Source: Dongia deserti
GTDB lineage: Bacteria > Pseudomonadota > Alphaproteobacteria > Dongiales > Dongiaceae
DNA length: 40,569 bases
Reading direction: 5' to 3'
Assembly: GCF_003574735.1 (NCBI RefSeq)
Contig: NZ_QORW01000033.1
Span: forward strand, 1 to 40,569
The notes below the pieces were generated by a model, which did not search any database, was not told the DNA's origin, and saw only the letters and a list, made by a program, of their open reading frames with translations. Below, piece by piece: positions 1 through 8,396 of the stretch. The translations under genes and the position numbers were made by a program. Within the stretch, counting starts at the first letter, position 1; the number at the start of each line of letters is the position of its first letter.

Positions 1-732
1 CGGCACGTCGTGGTGCATCTGGCCGTCGCGGCCCTTGATCGAGATCGCCTTGGGCAGCTCCAGCATGTCCCAGATCTGCTTCACCCATGGGCCGGTGCCG
101 ATGATGACCTGGTCGCAGGCGATCTTGCCCTGGTCGGTGACGACGGTCTTGACCGCGCCCGAGGCGTCCTTCTCGAAGCCGGTCACCTTGACGCCGGTCA
201 GGATGCGCACATCCTCGTTCTCCGCCTTGCGGGCGAGGCCGTAGATCGAGCGCGTGTTGTTGGCGTAGCCGCCCTTCTTCTCGTGCAGGACGGAGGTGAT
301 GCCCTTGGCCTGCCAGTCGGAGAAGATGCCCTGCATGTAGCTCATGCAGTCCGTCTCACCCTCGATGAAGACCGACGGATAGCCGATCTCCTTCTGCTGC
401 TGGTAGATCGAGGCCACGTCCGCGTGCATCACCTCGGGGCTGATCTGCATGTAGCCGACCGGGTGATAGGAGAAGGCTTCGGGGTCGCTTTCCCAGACCG
501 AGACGCTGTGCGCCATCAGGCGGCGCATGGCGGGCTGGAAGTAGTTGTTGCGCACCACCCCGCAGGCGATACCGGAGGCGCCGGCCGCGATCGCGGTCTT
601 GTCGACCACCAGGATGTCCTTGCCGCTGCCCGTCCCGCTCTTGCGGAGGTTCTCAGCCAGATGCCAGGCGGTCGAGAGGCCATGGATGCCGGCCCCGATG
701 ATTAAGTATTTGACGTGACTCGGGATTGCCAT
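1..732 (-). CDS. FAD-dependent oxidoreductase, DAO family (C-terminus cut by window edge)
   Basis: The reading frame is open from an ATG at 732 to the window edge: 244 codons, starting MAIPSHVKYLIIGAGIHG. Residues 9-19 form the Rossmann beta strand and glycine turn (GAGIHG) that binds the ADP part of FAD in the D-amino acid oxidase/sarcosine oxidase/glycine oxidase family. The family removes electrons from a C-N bond of amino acids or N-methyl amines. The later stretch GASGIACGVVRNNYFQP fits the region that packs against the flavin. Full-length members have about 380-430 residues, so the last third lies outside the window. It diverges from the GntR regulator at 911, and an APC-type amino acid permease follows that regulator, so an imported amine or amino acid is the likely substrate. 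The exact substrate cannot be read here. A long open frame on the opposite strand (10-705) is a shadow. Confidence 0.85.
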   Translation of the reverse strand, partial: MAIPSHVKYLIIGAGIHGLSTAWHLAENLRKSGTGSGKDILVVDKTAIAAGASGIACGVVRNNYFQPAMRRLMAHSVSVWESDPEAFSYHPVGYMQISPEVMHADVASIYQQQKEIGYPSVFIEGETDCMSYMQGIFSDWQAKGITSVLHEKKGGYANNTRSIYGLARKAENEDVRILTGVKVTGFEKDASGAVKTVVTDQGKIACDQVIIGTGPWVKQIWDMLELPKAISIKGRDGQMHHDVP

Positions 733-800
733 GAATTCCGTTTCCCAGCAGCGGATGACAGGCACTCATGTCACTATAGCTACCTCCAGTCCGGTTACAA

Positions 801-848
801 ACCAATTTTTCAAGAGGCACAGAAATGGGTCTGATTGGTTGCTATTGG
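801..848. promoter_or_regulatory. Candidate GntR operator between the oxidase and regulator genes
   Basis: The 178-base divergent intergenic region holds ACCAATTTTT at 801-810, the inverse half ATTGGTT at 834-840 and ATTGG at 844-848. FCD-type GntR regulators often bind inverted TTGGT/ACCAA halves. The same ACCAATT half recurs twice before the permease gene (1646-1664), so the motif marks both flanks of the regulator. This is inference from motif sharing only. Confidence 0.4.
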
Positions 849-910
849 ACTGGCACAGGACCGGCATTCTGGCGTAAAATCGTCCAAAGGCAGGAGATCG
901 GGGAGATCCC

Positions 911-1609
911 ATGGTGAAGCTGGTGAATGATCCGGTGCGCGGCTCATCCTGGATCACGGCGCAACTGCGGCAGGCGATTCAGGCCGGCCAATACGCCCAT
1001 GGCGACAAGCTGCCGGCCGAACGTCAGCTGGCCGAAGCCTTCGGCACCTCACGTACCACGGTTCGGGCGGCGCTCGACCAGCTGGAGGCCGAGCGCCTGG
1101 TCAGCCGCCGCATCGGCAGCGGCACCTTCGTCAATTCGCCGGCCAGGCTGGAGACGGAGGATGTGGCGGATCAGACCAGCCCGCTGGAGCTGATCGAGGT
1201 GCGCATTGCAATGGAGCCCTATATGACGCGCCTCGCCTGCCTCAACGCCGCCGCCCGCGACATCGACCGGATGTCGGAGCTGATGGAGCGGCAGGAGCGC
1301 GAGTGCAACGTCAATGACCGCGAGAGCTTCTCGCGCTGGGACGAAGCCTTCCATCTCGCGATCGCCGAGGCGACGCGCAATCCCCTGCTCATCTCGCTCT
1401 ATCGCCAGATCAACGAGGTGCGCGCCCACCATCAGTGGAGCGCGATGAAGGACAAGGTGCTGACGCCCGAGCGCATCTCCGACTACAACCGCGACCACAC
1501 CGCCCTGTTCGAGGCCATCCGCGCCCGCGACGTGGACAGTGCCGTCGCCATGATCACCAACCACCTGCACTACGCACGGCGGCAATTGGTCGGCGCTGTG
1601 ATGGACTGA
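911..1609 (+). CDS. GntR family regulator, FadR/FCD subfamily
   Basis: This 232-residue protein has a winged helix-turn-helix at residues 15-75 (GDKLPAERQLAEAFGTSRTT is the GntR signature) followed by an all-helical FCD ligand domain at about 92-225. The FCD metal-binding set is visible as D144, H148, H196 and H218, so a metal-assisted carboxylate ligand is likely. Length is normal for the subfamily. The start ATG has a GGGGAG-like ribosome site nine bases upstream. It sits between a divergent FAD oxidoreductase and a downstream APC permease, and probably controls both, with a small carboxylic or amino acid as effector. The shared ACCAATT motifs on both sides support this. Confidence 0.93.
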   Translation: MVKLVNDPVRGSSWITAQLRQAIQAGQYAHGDKLPAERQLAEAFGTSRTTVRAALDQLEAERLVSRRIGSGTFVNSPARLETEDVADQTSPLELIEVRIAMEPYMTRLACLNAAARDIDRMSELMERQERECNVNDRESFSRWDEAFHLAIAEATRNPLLISLYRQINEVRAHHQWSAMKDKVLTPERISDYNRDHTALFEAIRARDVDSAVAMITNHLHYARRQLVGAVMD

Positions 1610-1645
1610 ACGCTCTGGCGAACCTTGCTTTTTCAGCATTCCAGA

Positions 1646-1664
1646 ACCAATTTCAGACCAATTC
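1646..1664. promoter_or_regulatory. Tandem ACCAATT half-sites before the APC permease
   Basis: ACCAATTTC (1646-1654) and ACCAATTC (1657-1664) are direct repeats 11 bases apart, one helical turn. A CCAAAATTGATCTAGATTGG partial palindrome follows at 1667-1686. The same half-site occurs upstream of the GntR gene. The rest of 1610-1895 shows no gene; a ribosome site GGGGAGGAACC precedes the permease start. Confidence 0.4.
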
Positions 1665-1895
1665 GCCAAAATTGATCTAGATTGGCGCGACAAACTGGCG
1701 CATCCTGGTCCGATCCGGTCCTCGCTCCGCGAGTCGGATCGGAGCTGGCGCAATCAATTCAGGCCCGGCGCATGGACGCCCGGGTCCAGGGGACCAAAGG
1801 AACAGACCAACAGCCTGATGCGCGGCGGCGGCCAACGAGCCTGCCCTGAGACTCGCGACCTCAACTGAAATGCGACTTGAATCTGGGGAGGAACC

Positions 1896-3587
1896 ATGTC
1901 GGTCAGTAGCGCAACCAGCACCACAACGGCAAACGGCGAACATGCCCTGAAGCGCGCCATCGATTGGCGCGGCGCGTTCTGGGTGGCGAGCGGCGTGCCC
2001 GCGCTCGTACTGTTCTCCATCGGCGGCATCGCCGCCACGGTCGGCGCCCCGGCCTTCGCGATTTGGGCGGTCTCCATGACCATGGGCTTCATTCAGTCCT
2101 TCACCTATGCGGAGATCGCGGGCCTGTTCCCGAACAAGTCGGGCGGCGCCTCGATCTATGGTGCGTCGGCCTGGCTGCGCTACGGCAAGTTCATCGCGCC
2201 GCTCTCCGTGTGGTGCAACTGGATCGCCTGGACCCCTGTCCTCTCGCTCGGGTCGGCGATTGCGGCCGGCTACATCCTCAATGCGATGGAACCCGCACCG
2301 GCCGCCGACGCCATTGCGCAGTATATCGCGGGCCAGGCTGCCCTCGGCATCACTGTCGATGATGCGGGCGCGACTGCCGCACTCATGCCAATCCACAACT
2401 GGACCCTCTTCACCATTCCGTTCGGCGAAGTGGTCTCGCTCTCCGTCAACTGGACCTTCTTCATCGGCGCGATCCTGATGCTGCTGGCCTTCGCCATCCA
2501 GCATCGCGGCATCCTCGGCACGGCGAGCGTCCAGACCGTCGTCGGATTGGTGATCGTCGTCACCTTGTTCGTGGTCGGCGTCATCCCGTTCTTCAACGGC
2601 AACTTCAATTCCGCCAACTTCACGCCCTTCGTGCCGGCGGCGACCGGAGAATGGAGCATCGGCGGCTGGACCCTGGTGCTCGGCGGCTTGTTCATCGCCG
2701 CCTGGTCGACTTATGGGTTCGAGACCGCGGTCTGCTACACCAGCGAGTTCAAGAACCCGGAGCGCGACACATTCAAGGCCATCTTCTATTCCGGCCTGCT
2801 GTGCCTTGCGCTCTTCATCCTGGTGCCGATCACGTTCCAAGGCTATCTCGGCCCGGACGGCATGGCGGCGGATGCGATCGCCGACGGCTCCGGCGTGGCG
2901 GCAGCGCTGGCCCACATGGTGTCGGGCGGCAATGCCATCATGATCAAGCTGTTCGAGGTCCTGATGATCGCTGCGCTGATCCTCATCATCGTGACGGCGA
3001 TGGCGGGTTCTTCGCGCACGCTCTATCAGGGCTCGGTCGACGGCTGGCTGCCGCGCTATCTGTCGCACGTGAACCACAATGGCGCACCGACCGCGGCGAT
3101 GTGGACGGATCTGGGCTTCAACCTGATCCTGCTCTCCATCGCCTCGACCGACGTGGATGCGTACTTCTTCATCCTGGCGGTCAGCAATTGCGGCTACATC
3201 ATCTTCAACTTCCTCAACCTCAATTCGGGTTGGATCCACCGCATCGACAGCGGCCACATCAAGCGGCCCTATCGCGCGCCGACCGTCATCCTGGCGGCGG
3301 GCACGGTGCTGGCCTTCGTGAACGCAATCTTCATGGGCGCCGGCGCGAAAGTGTGGAACGCGGAGGCGCTGTGGTACGGCCTCGGCGCCGCTGCGCTCAT
3401 TATCCCGGTGTTCGCGTTCCGGCACTATGTTCAGGACAAGGGCCAGTTCCCGCCGCAGATGCTGGCGGATCTCGGCCTCAAGAGCGGCGACCTCGGCGAG
3501 CGGAAAGCGGGCATGCTGCCTTACCTCGCGATCGCCGCCGGAATCGGCGTCGTGCTGATCTCCAACTGGATCTTCACCCTCGAGTAA
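1896..3587 (+). CDS. APC superfamily amino acid/amine permease
   Basis: The 563-residue product is hydrophobic over most of its length, with about 12 membrane spans. It opens with the APC pattern around residues 28-75 (a GVPALVLFSIGGIA span, then a TYAEIAGLFPNKSGGASIYG loop matching the family's E...P..GG.Y signature). Such carriers import amino acids or amines by cation symport or exchange across the inner membrane. It lies 286 bases downstream of the GntR gene in the same direction, with a strong GGGGAGG ribosome site. It is followed by a GC-rich hairpin. With the divergent oxidase it forms an uptake-oxidation unit. The substrate is not readable. Alternative small frames inside this gene on either strand are shadows. 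Confidence 0.92.
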   Translation: MSVSSATSTTTANGEHALKRAIDWRGAFWVASGVPALVLFSIGGIAATVGAPAFAIWAVSMTMGFIQSFTYAEIAGLFPNKSGGASIYGASAWLRYGKFIAPLSVWCNWIAWTPVLSLGSAIAAGYILNAMEPAPAADAIAQYIAGQAALGITVDDAGATAALMPIHNWTLFTIPFGEVVSLSVNWTFFIGAILMLLAFAIQHRGILGTASVQTVVGLVIVVTLFVVGVIPFFNGNFNSANFTPFVPAATGEWSIGGWTLVLGGLFIAAWSTYGFETAVCYTSEFKNPERDTFKAIFYSGLLCLALFILVPITFQGYLGPDGMAADAIADGSGVAAALAHMVSGGNAIMIKLFEVLMIAALILIIVTAMAGSSRTLYQGSVDGWLPRYLSHVNHNGAPTAAMWTDLGFNLILLSIASTDVDAYFFILAVSNCGYIIFNFLNLNSGWIHRIDSGHIKRPYRAPTVILAAGTVLAFVNAIFMGAGAKVWNAEALWYGLGAAALIIPVFAFRHYVQDKGQFPPQMLADLGLKSGDLGERKAGMLPYLAIAAGIGVVLISNWIFTLE

Positions 3588-3609
3588 GCCAAACCTGTCA
3601 AATGACAGC

Positions 3610-3636
3610 GCGGGCGGGGCCGTAAGCCCCGCCCGC
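3610..3636 (+). terminator. Hairpin after the APC permease
   Basis: GCGGGCGGGGC (3610-3620) pairs perfectly with GCCCCGCCCGC (3626-3636) across a five-base loop. Only a weak TTCGCTT tract follows, so it may act as a terminator of both converging genes rather than a classic T-run terminator. Confidence 0.6.
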
Positions 3637-3704
3637 TTCGCTTGCGCCGACTGTCGCAGATGCAGACGCTCTGTCGCCGCTGCGTGCGCGATGTCGACAC
3701 CGCG

Positions 3705-4676
3705 CTAGCAACTCTCGCTGGGCCGCGCGCTCGCTCCCGCGGCCTCCCTCGGTTGGGGAGGCAGAGGTGCGCGCTTTGTGAATTCGCGGCCGGGATAGAC
3801 GCGCTGGCAGTGCGTGACGAGTTCCTCGACGAACTGCTCGGCGTAAGGCGCAAGGAAACGGTGCGCGTCCCAGGCCACCGTCAACCATCGCCCGATCGGC
3901 GCGCCGCGCTGGGTCAGCGGAGCAGCCGAGACGTTTCCGCGCGGAACCGTCACTGTGGAGGGAATGATCGCAATTCCATAGCCTGTTTCAGCCAGCGCAA
4001 TGATCGTGTGAGGGGCGCCGCTCTCCAGAAGCACCCGCGGCCGGATGTGCGCGACATTGCACGCCGTATCCAACCACTCGCGCGAGGCAAACGTCCGGTG
4101 GAGCAGCAGAAGCGGTTCATCTGCCAACTCCTCGACCTCGATGGTGCGACGCCGGCTGAGCCGATGCTTTTTCGACAGCACCGCGACGCCGTATCCTGGA
4201 TAGAGCGGTCGTTGCCGAAAGCGCTCATCGATCACGACGGTGAGCACCAGCTGAATGTCGCCGTTGGCGAGCCGGCTTGGCAGCCGGGCGCCACCGTCTT
4301 CGATCAGTTGGACCTCGATGCCTGGATGACGGCGTTGGTAACGGCCCAGGAACGGTGCGAGCGTGTTCTCGATCACCTGCGGTGTCGCCCCGATCCGCAA
4401 GATGCCTGTCTCTCCCCGCTTGAGCGCGCCCGCCCGCTCGACGAGCGAGTCGACTTCGCCGAGGAGGTGGCGACTGCGCCGGAGCAGATCCTCCCCTTCC
4501 GAGGTGAGTTGTACGCGCCGGCCGATGCGATCGAAAAGCGGCACGCCTAGCTCGGTTTCCAGCGCACGGATCTGCCGCGAGAGCGCTGGCTGACTCAGAT
4601 TCACCCGGGAAGCCGCCCGGTGAATGCCGCCGGCATCGGCAATGGCCACGAACGTGCGCAGGGCCCGAAGGTTCAT
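3705..4676 (-). CDS. LysR family transcriptional regulator
   Basis: The protein has 323 residues. The N-terminal helix-turn-helix at residues 1-60 is typical (MNLRALRTFVAIADAGGIHR, then SQPALSRQIRALE), and the rest is a periplasmic-binding-fold effector domain (about 90-295). The C-terminus is rich in Pro, Ala and Arg. It is transcribed away from the secreted cupin gene at 4831, with 154 bases between them, the standard arrangement for a LysR and its target. The likely targets are the cupin and the thiol-dioxygenase-like gene at 5378. The effector is unknown. The large plus-strand frame over the same bases is a shadow. Confidence 0.93.
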   Translation of the reverse strand: MNLRALRTFVAIADAGGIHRAASRVNLSQPALSRQIRALETELGVPLFDRIGRRVQLTSEGEDLLRRSRHLLGEVDSLVERAGALKRGETGILRIGATPQVIENTLAPFLGRYQRRHPGIEVQLIEDGGARLPSRLANGDIQLVLTVVIDERFRQRPLYPGYGVAVLSKKHRLSRRRTIEVEELADEPLLLLHRTFASREWLDTACNVAHIRPRVLLESGAPHTIIALAETGYGIAIIPSTVTVPRGNVSAAPLTQRGAPIGRWLTVAWDAHRFLAPYAEQFVEELVTHCQRVYPGREFTKRAPLPPQPREAAGASARPSESC

Positions 4677-4830
4677 CGCTAATCAGCATAGTGCATCATA
4701 TGTGAGAAAACAAATGCATTGGACGTATCACCCGCGCTCGTCGAACATTCCTGGCAAGAGAAGTCCCCTGCCATGAAGAGCGATTGTCATGGGGAACAGT
4801 GTGTCATTTGGCCACTCTTGGGAGGACACA

Positions 4831-5268
4831 ATGGATCGATCAGCGATTGCCATCAGCCTCATCGTTGCCGGTGGACTCATGGCTGCAGTCGTTGCCGGGC
4901 CCGATGCTCGCGCTACCGACAAGAAGGAGGCGTACGTTTCACCGGAGGCGGAGACGAAGGCCCTGGTCAATGAGCCTCTGCATGGGGTGGAGGCGCAGGT
5001 CGTAACCATCCACCGTCTGACTGTGCCTCCCGGCTGGGTCGGTGGGAAGCACTATCACAGCGGTCCTGTCTATGTGTACGTGTTGGAGGGCTCGTTCACG
5101 ATCGACGAGCAAGGCAAGGAACGTCGGACCTTGAAGGCAGGTGAAGTTTACAAGGAACCGATCGGGACAACGATGCGGGCGCGGAATCTAAATACATCCG
5201 AGCCGCTCAAACTTCTCGTCTTCCAGGTGACGCCCGAAGGCGAGCCGCGGATGGTCAAGGCCGAATGA
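4831..5268 (+). CDS. Exported cupin-domain protein
   Basis: I chose the ATG at 4831 because GGGAGGACACA lies just upstream and because the product then begins with a signal peptide (MDRSAIAISLIVAGGLMAAV, cleavage near ARAT). The longer frame from 4789 would put 14 residues ahead of it. The mature part is a small cupin: KHYHSGPVYVYVLEGSF holds the first cupin motif (two His, then a Gly turn) and LKAGEVYKEP the approach to the second. It has 145 residues. Such single-domain periplasmic cupins bind a metal and are of undetermined enzymatic role. It diverges from a LysR gene and is followed after 109 bases by another cupin-fold gene, so the two may act on the same compound. Confidence 0.85.
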   Translation: MDRSAIAISLIVAGGLMAAVVAGPDARATDKKEAYVSPEAETKALVNEPLHGVEAQVVTIHRLTVPPGWVGGKHYHSGPVYVYVLEGSFTIDEQGKERRTLKAGEVYKEPIGTTMRARNLNTSEPLKLLVFQVTPEGEPRMVKAE

Positions 5269-5377
5269 GCACCATCGCAGGCCACGGCGCAACGAGTGAT
5301 CTGCTGCGGTGGGCCCGCGGCGGGTGAGCTCAAGCGGATCACAGAACCCGATCGGAACATAGGAAGGGGGCGAGACC

Positions 5378-5971
5378 ATGTTTGACCTTGAGCAGTTCAT
5401 CGTCGACTGCCGCAGCGCTCTCGCAGCCGACAAGTCCCACAAGCTCGTCCGCGAAGTCGTGGCTCGCGCCGTCTCGGATCCCGCCATGGTTATCAAGTGT
5501 GTGGGCGCACCAACGCGCGCCGAGATCAGAAAGCTGTACCACGCCGCTGATCTCACCATCATCAACGTCGTCTGGGGGCCACACATGACGCTCATGCCCC
5601 ATGAGCACCGCATGTGGGCGGTCATTGGAATCTACACCGGCCGCGAGGACAACATCTTCTGGCGTCGCGTGGCCGGCGACCCTGCGGGCCGGGTGGAGGC
5701 TGCGGGCGCGAAGGCGCTTGGCGAGAAGGATGCCGAGCCGCTCGGGCGCGACATCATCCATTCGGTGACCAATCCGCTCTCGCGCTTCACCGCCGCACTC
5801 CACGTCTATGGCGGCGACTTCTTCGGCGTCACGCGGAGCGAATGGGATCCGGAGACACTCCGCGAGCAGCGATACGACATGGAAAAGGCGCTGCGCCTGT
5901 TCGAGGAAGCGAATATTGGCCGAGGCCGCGAACCGATGCTGAATCAGTCTCTAGCCGGTAGTGCTCGCTGA
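5378..5971 (+). CDS. Cysteine dioxygenase-like cupin (predicted metal enzyme)
   Basis: This 197-residue protein resembles the thiol dioxygenase branch of the cupin fold. The segment MPHEHRMWAVIGIYTGRED carries H75 and H77, and LHVYGGDFFG carries H142, so a three-His iron site like that of cysteine or cysteamine dioxygenases can be assembled. H128 in IHSVTNP is a further conserved-looking His. A ribosome site AGGAAGGGGG lies before the ATG. The partner gene at 4831 encodes an exported cupin, and both diverge from a LysR gene. The substrate may be a small thiol, but this is inference; the family also holds uncharacterised double-stranded beta-helix enzymes. Confidence 0.75.
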   Translation: MFDLEQFIVDCRSALAADKSHKLVREVVARAVSDPAMVIKCVGAPTRAEIRKLYHAADLTIINVVWGPHMTLMPHEHRMWAVIGIYTGREDNIFWRRVAGDPAGRVEAAGAKALGEKDAEPLGRDIIHSVTNPLSRFTAALHVYGGDFFGVTRSEWDPETLREQRYDMEKALRLFEEANIGRGREPMLNQSLAGSAR

Positions 5972-6200
5972 CAGGTACTCCGATCTGCGTTCTTGTTGCA
6001 GGTCGGCGTCATTGTCCGACGCTTGCACGCTTCGGCACCCCCTAATCGGCGCCAGGAGGCTGTCGGATTCCACGCCTTGAGGGAATAGATCGGGCCAAAG
6101 CCCCGCCCATTCTCCTTAGTCCAATCGCTCATGGATCGTTTAGACACGCACCTGTATGATCCCCCGCGGGTTAGAGTTCGTATCGAGGCGAGGCGGTGGG

Positions 6201-8276
6201 GTGAAGAAAGAGGCGTTTCCGGTTGACCAGGCGGTGGATGCAACAGGAGCGCTGGCCGAGCTGGCGCGGCGCACGGCGATGCTGGACGCCATCTCCTACG
6301 CCGCCGCCCAGATCATCGGCGCCGAGGATTGGCGCATCGGCATCCAGGAGCTGCTGAACCGCCTCGGCCGTGCCACCGATGTCAGCCGCGTCACCTTGTT
6401 CGAGATCCACAAGGGCCCGGACGGGCGACCCGTCGAAAGCTGCCGCTACGACTGGGCGGAGCCGGGCTACGCGCGGCTCAGCGGCGATCCGCGCCATCAC
6501 AACATCCCGCTGGTGGAGAGCGCCGGCGGCCAGCTCTCGGCCTGGACCGCCGCCCGCCAGCGCGGCGAGATCGTGCAGGCAACCCTCAAGGACGTGACCG
6601 GCGAGACGCGCCAGAGCTTCCTGGAGCACGGCACCCAGAGCTTCATCTCCGTGCCCATCATGTTGCGCACCGGCGTCTGGGGCTTCCTCGGCCTCGATGA
6701 TTGCCGGATCGAGCGCGTCTGGCATCCGCTCGAGGTCGACGTACTCAAGACCGCTGCAGCCCTCATCGCCGGCGCGATCGAGCGCGCGGCCACCGACGAA
6801 GCGCTGCGCAACAGCCGGGAGCGTTACGAGCTGGCGGCACGCGGCACCAATGACGGGCTGTGGGACTGGGACTTGGTCGAGAACCGGACCTATCTCTCGC
6901 CGCGGCTCTACGAGATTCTCGGCATTACGGAGGGCAGCCTGGAGGGCCCACAGAGTGTTTTCGCCACCTGCTGCTTGTCCGAGGATGCCGCCGATTGGCG
7001 CAAGCACATCGAGAAATGCATAGCCGAAGGCCGTAGCAAATTCGAGTTCGAGGCACGCCTCGCGAACACGGCGCAGGATGCGATGCAGCAGCGCTGGGTC
7101 GTGATCCGCGGCCTCATCATGTACGAGGGCGGCCGAGCGACCCGCCTGGTCGGCTCGCTGCGCGACATCACCGATCGCAAACGCGTGGAACTCGCACTGC
7201 GCGCCAGCGAGACAAGGGCGCGCGCCATTCTCGACACCGCGTTCGACCCCATCATCAACATCGATGCCGATGGCCGGATCGTCGAGTTCAACGCCGCCGC
7301 CAGCCGCACCTTCGGCTTCAGCCGCGATGAGGCGGTCGGCAAGACGGTCAGCGCGCTCATTATTCCGCCGCTTCACCGCGCCACCCACGAAGCGGGGCTG
7401 AGACGATACCTGGAGACCGGCGAGGCCGGCCTCCTCAACCGCATGGTCGAGGTCGAGGCCTTGCGCCACGACGGCAGCCACATTCCGGTCGACCTCTCGG
7501 TCACCGAGGTGCCAGTTGCAGAGGGGCGCCTGTTCACGGCGGTCCTGCGCGACATCTCCGAGCGCAAGCGCTTCGAGGCCGAGCTTGCCAATGCGGAGCG
7601 GCAGCGCGCACAGCTCACGCGCCATTTCTCCCCCAACATGGTTGAGGAGATCATGCAGGCGGGCGGCCGTATCGGCACTGCGCGAACGCAGCCGATGGCC
7701 GTGCTGTTCTCCGACCTCTACGACTACACGGAGATGAGCGCCACGATGTCCGGCGAGCAGGTGATTGCCCTGCTGCGCGAGTTCCACGTCATTGTCGAGG
7801 ATGCCGTCTTCAACCACGGCGGCACGCTCGACAAATATATCGGCGACGGCCTGATGGCGACCTTCGGCACGCCGACGCCGGGCCAGATGGATGCGACCAA
7901 CGCTATTGCCGCCACGCGCCAGATGCTGCGCGAGCTCGCGCGCTGGAACCAGCGGCGCGAGGCCAGGGGCGAGCCGCGCATCCGTATCGGCGTCGGACTG
8001 CATTTCGGCATGGCGACCCTGGGCGATGTCGGCACCGACCAGCGGTTCGAGCTCACCGTGGTCGGCGACACCATCAACATCGCCAGCCGCATCGAGCAGA
8101 TGAGCCGCCTGGTGCGCACGGCCGTGGTTGCGAGCGACGACATCATCCAGCAGGCGATCGCCGAATGCGGCCAGGAAGCCGCCGAGGGCTTCCGCGACCT
8201 GGGCGAACATCGCGTCCGCGGCCGCCAATCCCTGATCCGCCTCTGGGGCCTCAGCGCAGAATCGCAGCGACCTTAG
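6201..8276 (+). CDS. Class III nucleotide cyclase with GAF and two PAS domains
   Basis: I favour GTG 6201, with GAGG eight bases upstream, over ATG 6156, which has no ribosome site; the product then has 691 residues. The order is GAF (about 25-195), PAS (about 205-330, ending LRDITDRKR), a second PAS (about 335-455, ending LRDISERKR) and a class III cyclase domain (about 495-690). Cyclase metal ligands are D505 (FSDLYDYT) and D549 (KYIGDG), the purine-contacting Lys is K545, and transition-state residues N626 and R630 (INIASR) are intact. The position that is Asp in mammalian-type adenylate cyclases is Thr (T619 in ELTVVGD), the class IIIb pattern linked to bicarbonate sensitivity. It should be an active soluble sensor making cAMP. 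It stands alone in its transcript. Confidence 0.9.
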   Translation: MKKEAFPVDQAVDATGALAELARRTAMLDAISYAAAQIIGAEDWRIGIQELLNRLGRATDVSRVTLFEIHKGPDGRPVESCRYDWAEPGYARLSGDPRHHNIPLVESAGGQLSAWTAARQRGEIVQATLKDVTGETRQSFLEHGTQSFISVPIMLRTGVWGFLGLDDCRIERVWHPLEVDVLKTAAALIAGAIERAATDEALRNSRERYELAARGTNDGLWDWDLVENRTYLSPRLYEILGITEGSLEGPQSVFATCCLSEDAADWRKHIEKCIAEGRSKFEFEARLANTAQDAMQQRWVVIRGLIMYEGGRATRLVGSLRDITDRKRVELALRASETRARAILDTAFDPIINIDADGRIVEFNAAASRTFGFSRDEAVGKTVSALIIPPLHRATHEAGLRRYLETGEAGLLNRMVEVEALRHDGSHIPVDLSVTEVPVAEGRLFTAVLRDISERKRFEAELANAERQRAQLTRHFSPNMVEEIMQAGGRIGTARTQPMAVLFSDLYDYTEMSATMSGEQVIALLREFHVIVEDAVFNHGGTLDKYIGDGLMATFGTPTPGQMDATNAIAATRQMLRELARWNQRREARGEPRIRIGVGLHFGMATLGDVGTDQRFELTVVGDTINIASRIEQMSRLVRTAVVASDDIIQQAIAECGQEAAEGFRDLGEHRVRGRQSLIRLWGLSAESQRP

Positions 8277-8312
8277 CTGCGGACATGGGAACGCGTTGTC
8301 ATCCCCACTCGC

Positions 8313-8352
8313 TCGTCATGGTCGGGCTCGGCCCGATCATCCACGAGTTTCT
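8313..8352. repeat. Left half of a dispersed intergenic repeat
   Basis: TCGTCATGG followed by GGCCCGATCATCCAC and AGTTTC (8330-8351) recurs at 36419-36484 with one mismatch in the conserved 22-base core. It lies between the cyclase and the orphan membrane-protein gene. Confidence 0.7.
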
Positions 8353-8396
8353 GCCGTCGCTATCGCGCTGCAGCAAGCAAGCCTTTTGAGCGCGAC

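Noticed and set aside
1677-3425. 582-residue minus-strand open frame
   Set aside because: Antisense to the APC permease; Arg/Asp/Glu-rich low complexity.
5944-6243. 99-residue minus-strand frame in the gap before the cyclase
   Set aside because: No ribosome site, no domain, and it overlaps two supported genes.
6171-8228. 685-residue minus-strand open frame
   Set aside because: Antisense shadow of the cyclase gene caused by GC-rich third codon positions; low-complexity composition.
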